Shown: positions 21,201 through 27,534 of the stretch, in pieces | Layout of the letters: every line of letters begins with the position of its first letter | Position numbering within the stretch: position 1 is the first letter of the stretch | Assembly (NCBI GenBank): GCA_026709935.1 | Contig: JAPOSC010000004.1 | Coordinates: 124,789 to 188,788 of the forward strand | Direction: 5' to 3' | Source: Thiotrichales bacterium | GTDB lineage: Bacteria; Pseudomonadota; Gammaproteobacteria; HK1 | Length of the DNA: 64,000 bases | Program-made: the position numbers and the translations under genes | The notes under the pieces: generated by a model | Databases searched by the model: none | What the model was told of the DNA's origin: nothing | Seen by the model: only the letters and a program-made list of their open reading frames with translations

Positions 21201-21635
21201 CACGGAGGACGACTTGGCGTCGGCATCCTCACTCGGTATCAGTGCGTAGTCCGCCCATCGAACGGTGACGTCGACCGTGCCCGCGTCCTCCGGGACCAGG
21301 AAGCTCAGACCCATGGACGATGGGAAGAAGCCCTTCTTCGCGGACTTGCGCTCCTCCGTCGACTCCTCCGCGAGCCCGGCCGCGTCCGGGGTCTCGTCGA
21401 GATCGTCCTCCTCGTCGGCGTCGGCGCTCTGCTCCGGTGGTGCACCAGCGGGGATCAGAAAGCCCGTGAGGTACCAGTTCGAGGGACGCACCCGTCCGGG
21501 CAGGCACTCGGAGGCGAGCGCGTGGCCGGCGCCGGGGCCGATCAGGTCGAGGTTCAGAGCCTCGACGAGGCGTTCGCGGACTTCGAGGGAAGTGGTGGGA
21601 GCGCCTGGCGCCGAAGCTGCAGGATCACTGTCCAT
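18225..21635 (-). CDS. drmA: DISARM helicase DrmA
   Basis: The 1,136-residue SF2-like helicase has Walker A FPTGGGKTEAY, a DEXH motif in QDELHLISGPLG, motif III STATV, and a C-terminal helicase part with ATNMISVGLDIPR and QATSRVGR. A Cys pair (CPWCG, later C..FEC) suggests a zinc insert. DrmA is the core DISARM ATPase and acts with DrmB. The ATG at 21635 is chosen because the family-like region starts at MDSDP; an earlier start at 21779 would overlap the PIN gene. All motifs look intact. It lies 74 bases after the PIN gene on the same strand, so it may share that transcript. Confidence 0.93.
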   Translation of the reverse strand: MDSDPAASAPGAPTTSLEVRERLVEALNLDLIGPGAGHALASECLPGRVRPSNWYLTGFLIPAGAPPEQSADADEEDDLDETPDAAGLAEESTEERKSAKKGFFPSSMGLSFLVPEDAGTVDVTVRWADYALIPSEDADAKSSSVWQREQHERTVPVSTAHADHYSIADSDGLSLHAEVRPIEAAGIAGIPTGTRSVSVFLVNRRRTDGDNPDLAYAFQAGIEVRSGRAFVARPDPRGAQAETWDDRVADLHYADTPEYATGHGVSADWEIVDDACRCLRTAWIPRASVEKTETRAVPAVELSMDALGALNDGVAATAALRPLVGEYREWIADQRETTKPLQGARRDTAEGLLLRAGHAADRIEQGITLLGSDEDALDAFRVANRAVSRALRQRLGAQFGDGESPQWRAFQLAFILLNLPGLADPLDPNREIVDLLFFPTGGGKTEAYLGLAAFTMVLRRLHNPGQHGVQGAGVSIIMRYTLRLLTLDQLARASGLVCALELEREADAARYGAWPFEIGLWVGKAATPNLMGHKGEKRSDSARAKTRQFKANPKGNPSPIPLESCPWCGTRFEPESFTLLPDDDRPRELRIVCANFECDFSGDRPLPILAVDEPIYRRLPAFLIATADKFASLPWVAETGKLLGGARRFDETGFLGASEPSGGQRLGRPLLPPDLIIQDELHLISGPLGTMVGLYEAAIEALCLRETDGREIRPKIVASTATVRLAQNQVQALFARPLTEVFPPPGPNRHNSFFARSVPVERTAGRLYLGITSPGRNPKVLMRKVWLALMGAAERAYRDAGGHRNASNPADPYMTVLGYFNSLRELGGARRILEEEVRNTIKQYGTRKRTNEPRGLFQDRRTFSEVVELTSRVSTSQVADARRRLERPFHEAQRVDCAIATNMISVGLDIPRLGLMVVLSQPKTHAEYIQATSRVGRDDRRPGLVVTLLNAHKPRDRSHYERFRHYHETFYRSVEVASVTPFSARALDRGFSGALVGLARHADPALTPPRGVEQIEVVRATMEHRLLDTFRERINQQSFTDEAEREERLRSVQNRVVDLLDAWHKVVDDYRQTGVAVQYQRYELGSPAPLLREMLDKDFESPHHRKFRVNRSLRDVEPVVDLFLRDLTGRQVEDGA

Positions 21636-21709
21636 TTCTCGAACCTCTGTCGCCTTGTCACTGCCACCTGGCCGGACACGGGTGCCAATGGAGGCGCTCG
21701 GGGCGCTGG

Positions 21710-22216
21710 TTACTCGTTTTCCACAAGCGCGGCGTAGCGTGTCAAGCGAGCCTGGACGTCTGCCTTCGGCAGCCTGCATCTCGGATGCACGATGATCGCT
21801 TCGAGACCGTCACGTAACTGCCGGGCCGACGCGCTGGCAGTCTCGAGCATCATGTCCATCAGCCACAAGACACCGTGGCACTTCACGTGCTCGGAAACCG
21901 CGAGTCTGCGCAATTCGCGGTCGCCGGTAAGGAGTATCCAATCACCGCTTGCGGCGAGAGTGAATGCGAAACAGTCGGGCAGGGAGAGTGCCGGATGCTG
22001 GTGCCGATACTCCAATGCCTGCATTACTCCATCCCCGTCCAATTCCGCGATGCGCAGTCCCAGAGCGCAGAGCCTGTCGCCGCCGTGGTTCTTCAACTCC
22101 CGGTCGTAGAGCAAATCCGGGACGGTAAACTGGAACGGCATACGGAACGTGGCGTCGAGTAGCGAACCACGCTCCAGATCGACAAGCGCCGAGGTATCGG
22201 AGACCAGTACTCTCAT
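21710..22216 (-). CDS. PIN-domain protein, partner of the HTH-ImmA regulator
   Basis: The 168-residue protein starts MRVLVSDTSALVDLERG, with the first PIN aspartate in DTSALVD. Further acidic residues appear in LSLPDCFAF and LLTGDRELRRLA, the usual PIN metal site order. PIN proteins are RNases, often toxins. Here it sits 19 bases after the HTH-metallopeptidase gene, a common toxin-antitoxin-like pairing, and 74 bases before drmA. Whether it acts as a toxin, a defence effector or a helper is not shown. Specific substrate unknown. Confidence 0.8.
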   Translation of the reverse strand: MRVLVSDTSALVDLERGSLLDATFRMPFQFTVPDLLYDRELKNHGGDRLCALGLRIAELDGDGVMQALEYRHQHPALSLPDCFAFTLAASGDWILLTGDRELRRLAVSEHVKCHGVLWLMDMMLETASASARQLRDGLEAIIVHPRCRLPKADVQARLTRYAALVENE

Positions 22217-22235
22217 GTCTACGGCGCATTCGACT

Positions 22236-23318
22236 TCATGCCGTTACGCTCTCCGGCGGTTCATTCATGCGACGGTCCAGCTCTCGGACCGAGATACCCA
22301 GCAACTCGGCCGCCTTGGGTTCGGAGATCGCGCCCTCGGCCAGGGCACGCAGGCACAGGCGCTTGAATCGTCTCGGTTTCTCTCCCTTCCTGATGGCGAG
22401 CGGTTCTTCATAAGGCGGGTCGCGCCAGCCGAGTCGCTTGTATTCGTCAAATAATCGACCGAAGAGCGCCCGGCTGAAGATGCCAAGGTCCTTGCACCGG
22501 TACGTGAGGGCTTGCACGCTCACCCCGAACAACTGCTTGAGCTCGAAGAGCTCCCGCCAGCCAACCGACGTCCGACGTTTGCCGACCTCGGACCACAGCG
22601 CTTCGGCCGGCATGAGGAACGCGCCCGCAAAACGGTGCGCGGCCTTCTCTCCATCCACTCTCTTGCCGACTACCGAGAGGACCATGTGGCCGAGTTCGTG
22701 CGCGATCGTGAATCGCTGCCGCTCGACCCAGTGGGTGCTGTTCATGACGATGACCGGTAGCGTATCTCCGCGCGTTCGGCGCACACGCGCCGTCAAGCCG
22801 TCGATACTGTCCGCGAGAGCAACGGACAGCACCTTCACTCCACGCCCCTCCAGCACCTCCACCAGATCGGGGACCGGCTCGATGCCGAGACCCCAATGGT
22901 CGCGCAGAGCACGAGCTCCTCGATCGGCCTCCCCGAGATCATTCACAACGGGGTAGGGAGCATCGCGGGGCTTGTCCCAGTCGACGCTGGGTAGGCCGAG
23001 CAACTCCTCGACCTGGAGATACCCTTCGAGCATGCGCAATACCTGTGCCTCGACTTGCGCTTCGTCGCGTTTGCTCGTGGACGCCTTCTTCCTGAAGTCG
23101 ACGGCCTCGAGCACCATCTCCTCGTCGCCGACCAGATAGTCAACCGAGACACCCAGTGCATCGGCCAGCGTGATCAGAACGCTGGAGCCCGGCATGGACT
23201 CATCGCGCTCGTACTTGCCGATCGCCTGTGCCGTGACGAGGTTTCCGATTGCCCCCTCCAACCCTCTGAGTGACAACCCTGCAGCGGTACGAGCGAGCTT
23301 CAGTCGTCGTCCGATCAT
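22236..23318 (-). CDS. Fused XRE-type HTH and ImmA/IrrE metallopeptidase regulator
   Basis: In this 360-residue protein, residues 1-65 form an XRE helix-turn-helix (LKLARTAAGLSLRGLEGAIG, then AIGKYERD). HELGH at 207-211 is the zinc-binding HExxH motif of the ImmA/IrrE family, with a likely third ligand in GEKAAHRF near 224. The C-terminal 50 residues resemble a second small DNA-binding helix pair (AEGAISEPKAAELLGIS). ImmA/IrrE peptidases relieve repression after damage or infection by cleaving a repressor. In CBASS loci, separate CapH (HTH) and CapP (peptidase) proteins play this part; here the two activities are in one chain. It diverges from the CD-NTase gene across an AT-rich operator. Confidence 0.88.
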   Translation of the reverse strand: MIGRRLKLARTAAGLSLRGLEGAIGNLVTAQAIGKYERDESMPGSSVLITLADALGVSVDYLVGDEEMVLEAVDFRKKASTSKRDEAQVEAQVLRMLEGYLQVEELLGLPSVDWDKPRDAPYPVVNDLGEADRGARALRDHWGLGIEPVPDLVEVLEGRGVKVLSVALADSIDGLTARVRRTRGDTLPVIVMNSTHWVERQRFTIAHELGHMVLSVVGKRVDGEKAAHRFAGAFLMPAEALWSEVGKRRTSVGWRELFELKQLFGVSVQALTYRCKDLGIFSRALFGRLFDEYKRLGWRDPPYEEPLAIRKGEKPRRFKRLCLRALAEGAISEPKAAELLGISVRELDRRMNEPPESVTA

Positions 23319-23361
23319 CGGCTATTCCTCCAGAATTGGACAGTTTTCGAGTTTGACGGAG

Positions 23362-23400
23362 AGTTTACAGAAATATATTATTAATGGAATATCGTAAACT
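23362..23400. promoter_or_regulatory. AT-rich divergent promoter/operator with inverted repeat
   Basis: The arms AGTTTAC (23362-23368) and GTAAACT (23394-23400) are perfect complements flanking a 25-base AT-rich core (ATATATTATTAAT). It lies between the divergent HTH-ImmA gene (start 23318) and the CD-NTase gene (start 23479). The base content is strikingly unlike the GC-rich surroundings. The arms are the natural candidate site for the adjacent XRE regulator. No DNA-binding evidence exists; this is inference from position and symmetry. Confidence 0.65.
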
Positions 23401-23478
23401 AATGCCCCTTCAAGCGCGAAAGCGACCTTTGGAGGATCCAGCCACGTGCACAAGGAGCATACGTCAGAGGAAATACCG

Positions 23479-24747
23479 ATGAGCAAATTCATTTCGCGGC
23501 CCGGATCGCCGTTCGATGGCGTACTCGACTCCCTCCTGGCCGACATTTCCATACGCATCCAGCTCAGTCAGACCGACTACGCGAAGGCCGTTGACCGTTA
23601 CGAGGCAGTCAACAGTTGGATCGACCGCAAGGGCAGTCCGCTAGAGGACCGCGTGGTCGTGTTCTATCCGCAGGGCTCGATGGCGATCGGCGCCGTGATC
23701 GCGACGAGGGCGACCAGCGATGAGTTCGACCTCGACGTGGTGGCGCAGCTCGATCTGCCGAGCTGGGTGACGCCACAGCAGGTACTGGATCTGCTCTTCA
23801 AGGCGATCAATGGCGAGACGGGCTCCCGATACCACGGAAAGGTACGGCGTCGGACACGGTGCGTAACCGTCGAGTACGCCGACAACATGCACATCGACGT
23901 GACGCCTGCTATCCGTCGGACACATACGCCGGAGCGTGAGAGCTGGATATTCCACCACCGGGCGGAGGCTTCAGAGGAGCAGAGCTTCCTCTACATCGCC
24001 AATCCGTACGGATTTGCCGAGTGGTTCGAGACCAGCACGCCGCTGGACGCACATTTCTCCGACGCGTACATCGAGCGGGCTACCGCGTACGAGCAGATGG
24101 CGTTCGCGGCGGCGGAAAGCGAACCCGTGCCGACACAGCAGCCTGTCTCTCGGAAGTCGAAAGCCGTGATCGTGCTCCAACTCCTGAAACGGTGGCGGAA
24201 CCTTTGCTACGGAGACCGGGCCGGTCGGCGGCCACCCTCGATTCTGCTCTCGCGGCTGATCGCGGACGCTGCGAACCACACGGACAGCTTGTCGGAAGAA
24301 CTGCTGCACCAGGCGCGGAACTTGCTGGCGGTGTTCCAGGCGGCCGACCGCGATGGCCGTCTCGTCCACGTCACGAATCCTGTATGTGATGAGGATGTCC
24401 TGACGGATCGCTGGCCAGAGTCATCGCAGTGCCAGCGGCAGTTCCTGCACGACCTCGAGCACCTCATTCTCCAACTGGAGCGTCTCGACAGCGATTGCGA
24501 CCTTCCGGGGATGAAGGAAATCCTGGTGAATCTGTTTGGAGAGGCGCCGGCCGCGTCGGCAGTGACGGCGTTCGGCGAGGGGATGGGCCAGGCAATACAA
24601 GCAGGGCAGAGCCAGCATCGTCCGGGTTTTGGTGGTCTGGTCATTCCTGCAATCGGCCTGGGAGCACCAGCCGTGACGGCCGGATCTGTACGCACGACAC
24701 CGGCCCACACGTTCTACGGCGAAGAACGCACGAAGCAGCCGTGCTGA
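23479..24747 (+). CDS. CBASS cyclic nucleotide synthase (CD-NTase)
   Basis: The 422-residue nucleotidyltransferase has the CD-NTase active site: GS at 66-67 (YPQGSMAIG), DxD as D84 and D86 (DEFDLDVV), and a third Asp at 140 (HIDVTPA). On phage infection such enzymes make cyclic di- or trinucleotides that switch on an effector. The ATG at 23479 has GAGGAA nine bases upstream; the in-frame start at 23446 lacks one. The protein ends GEERTKQPC, without the terminal glycine that many E2-conjugated synthases have. The E2-like gene overlaps its stop. The clade (CdnA-H) cannot be set by eye. Confidence 0.9.
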   Translation: MSKFISRPGSPFDGVLDSLLADISIRIQLSQTDYAKAVDRYEAVNSWIDRKGSPLEDRVVVFYPQGSMAIGAVIATRATSDEFDLDVVAQLDLPSWVTPQQVLDLLFKAINGETGSRYHGKVRRRTRCVTVEYADNMHIDVTPAIRRTHTPERESWIFHHRAEASEEQSFLYIANPYGFAEWFETSTPLDAHFSDAYIERATAYEQMAFAAAESEPVPTQQPVSRKSKAVIVLQLLKRWRNLCYGDRAGRRPPSILLSRLIADAANHTDSLSEELLHQARNLLAVFQAADRDGRLVHVTNPVCDEDVLTDRWPESSQCQRQFLHDLEHLILQLERLDSDCDLPGMKEILVNLFGEAPAASAVTAFGEGMGQAIQAGQSQHRPGFGGLVIPAIGLGAPAVTAGSVRTTPAHTFYGEERTKQPC

Positions 24748-25211
24748 CGACCCATGCCCAGTCGGAACGCATGCGGATTGCATGGCCCGGATTTCGTGCC
24801 ATCTATACGTCAGACCGCTGGATCGGGTGGACGGGGCGACTTCGGCCACTCCGCCAATCCTATCGAATCCGGATCATCCTCAGCCTGGACCGGGATGTCT
24901 TGTGGTCCGCGATTCTGCCGTGCAATCCGCGTGTCACCGTGGAAGCCCCACTGCTGCGCGGAAGACCGGAGTCTCCTGGAGAGCCTATCCCGCACCACTA
25001 CCCGAACCGGCTCTGTTCCGAGCAACCCGTCCTCTGTCTCCATGATCCATTGAAGTTCGAGTGGCTTCCGGTTTATGCCATAGCGGACACCATTGTTCCG
25101 TGGACCATCGACTGGCTGGCCTGTTACGAGGTATGGCTCGCTCTCGGGACCTGGACGGGTGGCGGACGGCATCCTGAGCCAAGTCCGCGTCGCCATGTCC
25201 GGCGGAGGTAG
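24741..25211 (+). CDS. E2-like protein of a short type II CBASS
   Basis: The 156-residue protein (146 from the ATG at 24771) is a stand-alone bacterial E2-like (ubiquitin-conjugating fold) protein. A likely active-site cysteine lies in PVLCLHDP, followed by the family-typical ADTIVPWTIDWLACYEVW and the GTWTGGGRHPE tail. No E1 or JAB partner is encoded, which defines the short form of type II CBASS. The E2 is thought to conjugate the CD-NTase and so prime it. The GTG at 24741 overlaps the CD-NTase stop by seven bases; the ATG at 24771 is an alternative. The gene overlaps capV by 17 bases, so the three are coupled. Confidence 0.85.
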   Translation: MLTTHAQSERMRIAWPGFRAIYTSDRWIGWTGRLRPLRQSYRIRIILSLDRDVLWSAILPCNPRVTVEAPLLRGRPESPGEPIPHHYPNRLCSEQPVLCLHDPLKFEWLPVYAIADTIVPWTIDWLACYEVWLALGTWTGGGRHPEPSPRRHVRRR

Positions 25212-26319
25212 CCGACTACCGCCAAGACGCTCGTCCGGTGCCCTCGAGCATCACCGAGTGCCGCTTCCCTGGCCTAAGGACCGCCCCTTCCGCATCCTTG
25301 CCATTGACGGAGGTGGAATCCGGGGAGTGTTCCCGGCCACGTTCCTCGCGGCGCTGGAGAACCTTCATCTCGGCGGTCGTTCCGTCGCGCGGCACTTCGA
25401 TCTTATCGCCGGAACGTCGACAGGCGGCATCATTGCGCTGGGATTGGGCGCAAGGCTCCAGACCGACGAAATACGCGATCTCTATGTCAAGCGCGGTTGC
25501 GAGGTCTTTCCGCCCATCGGGGATGGGGTACTCAGCCGGGTCAAGCGTAGATGGCACGATTCACGACAGCTCTTCACGTATCGCTACAACCGTGCGGCGC
25601 TCGAGCGCGTGCTGAGCGAGTGTTTCGGACACACAATACTCGGAGACGCACAAACGCGGTTGTGCATCCCGTCAGTCGATGGCCGATACGGAGAGACATA
25701 TATCTTCAAGACACCTCACCATCCGGACTTCACCAAGGATGCAGCGGAAAGCATGACGAAGGTCGCCATGGCCACAGCGGCGGCGCCAACGTACTTTCGA
25801 CCGTTCGAGGACGCTGGATACACCTTTATCGACGGCGGCTTGTTTGCCAACAACCCCATCATGGTCGCCTTGGCCGAGGCACTGTCATGCTTCTCGGTGC
25901 CTCGCGAATGTATCCGTATTTTGAATATCGGATGTGGAACCGGAGAGTTCGTCGTTGATCGACAGCGGATGCGTGGCGGCGCCATTGCCTGGCGGAGAGT
26001 CATCGATGTGGCTATGCAGCTTCAGTCCCTTGATTCCCGCGGCCAGGCAGGTTTGCTCATTGGTGCGGAGCACATGCTCAGAATCGATCCGCACGTCGCG
26101 GGAGCAGCGATTGAACTTGATGACTGGAGACGCGCCGTACGCGAATTGGTACCTGCCGCAGAGAACGCGTCCGACGAGTGGGGCGAGACGGTGGCCGAGA
26201 TGTTTCTGACGGATGAGGTGGAGCCGTATGCTCCATGCCGATCGGACGCGGGTTCCCCGCGGCGAGTCGATGCAGCATCAAGTGCTGATGCCGGGGGAAG
26301 CCTGCACCTCGGTATATGA
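25195..26319 (+). CDS. capV: Patatin-like phospholipase CapV (CBASS effector)
   Basis: The 374-residue protein has the patatin signature: oxyanion motif DGGGIRG at 38-44, nucleophile Ser75 in GTSTG, and the catalytic Asp213 in DGGLFANNP. CapV enzymes degrade the inner membrane lipids when bound by the CBASS second messenger, killing the infected cell. Its length is close to known CapV proteins. The ATG at 25195 lies within the last codons of the E2 gene. Its 3' end overlaps the converging broken ATPase gene by about 42 bases. The C-terminal tail after SDEWGETV looks low in conservation. Confidence 0.9.
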   Translation: MSGGGSRLPPRRSSGALEHHRVPLPWPKDRPFRILAIDGGGIRGVFPATFLAALENLHLGGRSVARHFDLIAGTSTGGIIALGLGARLQTDEIRDLYVKRGCEVFPPIGDGVLSRVKRRWHDSRQLFTYRYNRAALERVLSECFGHTILGDAQTRLCIPSVDGRYGETYIFKTPHHPDFTKDAAESMTKVAMATAAAPTYFRPFEDAGYTFIDGGLFANNPIMVALAEALSCFSVPRECIRILNIGCGTGEFVVDRQRMRGGAIAWRRVIDVAMQLQSLDSRGQAGLLIGAEHMLRIDPHVAGAAIELDDWRRAVRELVPAAENASDEWGETVAEMFLTDEVEPYAPCRSDAGSPRRVDAASSADAGGSLHLGI

Positions 26320-27140
26320 AGGTTCAGACAAAGCTCCGTGTGTCCTTCCTCGTTGCCGCCTCGCTTTCTCGCGGCGTCTCGCCGCTTTCAGGTGTTCGAT
26401 GCGCAGCCGCAGTTCGCTGCCCTGGAGCACCATCTCCTTCAGTGCTCGACGCAGCACGCGCTCCACTTCCGCGTGCGTGGCGTCCTTGAACCAATCCTGC
26501 CCCGCAACATCGTCGATGGAGAACTCGCGGTGCACGCCCCGAAGCTTGACGCTCAGCAGCCGTTTCAGTTGGGGGACAGTGGGCGGTTTGAGGAACAACA
26601 CTTCCTCGAATCGCCGCCAGATGGCCGTGTCCAGCATGCTCTCGTGATTGGTCGCGGCGATGATCAGGCTTCGGCCTTCGTAAGCGTCGAGCATCTGGAG
26701 GACGGCGTTGACGACTCGGCGAAGCTCCCCATGCTCCGACGCATCCTCACGCTCCTTGCCCAGAGCGTCGAACTCGTCGAAGAGCGCAACCATGGGGGAT
26801 GCAGTCACGAAATCGAACACCTTGCGGAGGTTGGCGGCGGTCTCACCGAGGAAGGACGACACCACACGATGTCCTCGAGTCCTCGAACCGGCTCGCGGAC
26901 CGACAGCAGGGGGATGCCCCGCTCCCGGTCCTCCGGGATGGTGGCGGTCAGGTTCCGCAGCGCCGGAGAGGACGGGGGGTGGGAGCGGCCGTACAGAATG
27001 GATTCGAGGTCGCTGGCGAGCAGATGGTGCTGCTTCTGTCGCTCGTCGGCGATCACCTGCTTCGCCACGCCGCGAAAGGCATCAAGATCCCCTTCCGCGC
27101 CGGAGCGGATGAGCTGTCGAAGCAACTTGCCGTTCGACAC
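26278..27140 (-). pseudogene. Broken AAA family ATPase lacking its Walker A segment
   Basis: The 5' part (27140 to about 26867, GTG start, MSNGKLLRQLI) encodes the N-terminal region of a single-domain AAA ATPase and reads up to GLEDIV. The 3' part, in another frame (from about 26866 to 26278), continues with SSFLGETAANLRKVFDF, the Walker B region ALFDEFDALGK, and IIAATNH. In intact relatives about 60-70 residues with Walker A lie between LEDIV and the xxLGETAAxLR segment. They are missing here, and the frame shifts at the junction. A deletion with frameshift at about 26867 is the simplest reading. Such ATPases often partner a subtilisin-like peptidase; none follows here. Confidence 0.8.
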
Positions 27141-27204
27141 GATTCGGATCCCTATCCGTTTTCCGCTGTGGACCTGTTGCCATCGGCGGTGCCGATATGG
27201 CGGT

Positions 27205-27534
27205 TCATGGCAGTGAGCCGGTTGCCGGGCTGATGGTGAAGGCTCCGTGGCGCTCTACGCGCCATGGAATTGTCCGCGTGGATTGTTGATCGAAACCGCG
27301 ATGGCAACCATCGGGAGGAGCACCCGCGAGTCCGGACATGTCGATGCGTTGCGTCGCTGGAATGACGACGGTCTTCGATTCGGCGTCCGTGAGAACGAAG
27401 TTGGCTATCGACGTTCGCCAGCCGCACCCCCGTATCGTCAAATGTTCGACCGTGCGGGAGCAGAAGTCGTCCATGCATAGCAGGTCGTAGGTGGGGGCGG
27501 TTGGCTGCAGTCGCGATGGGTTGGATGTGCTCAT
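27205..27534 (-). CDS. Hypothetical protein coupled to the drmMI 3' end
   Basis: The 109-residue frame starts with an ATG that overlaps the methyltransferase stop (ATGA) and begins MSTSNPSRLQPTAP. It has two nearby cysteines (LLCMDDFCS) and no motif I recognise. Its coupling to the methyltransferase gene suggests it is translated. It could be a small accessory gene or the front end of a gene cut short by the rearrangement that broke the next ATPase gene. No function is proposed. Confidence 0.45.
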   Translation of the reverse strand: MSTSNPSRLQPTAPTYDLLCMDDFCSRTVEHLTIRGCGWRTSIANFVLTDAESKTVVIPATQRIDMSGLAGAPPDGCHRGFDQQSTRTIPWRVERHGAFTISPATGSLP

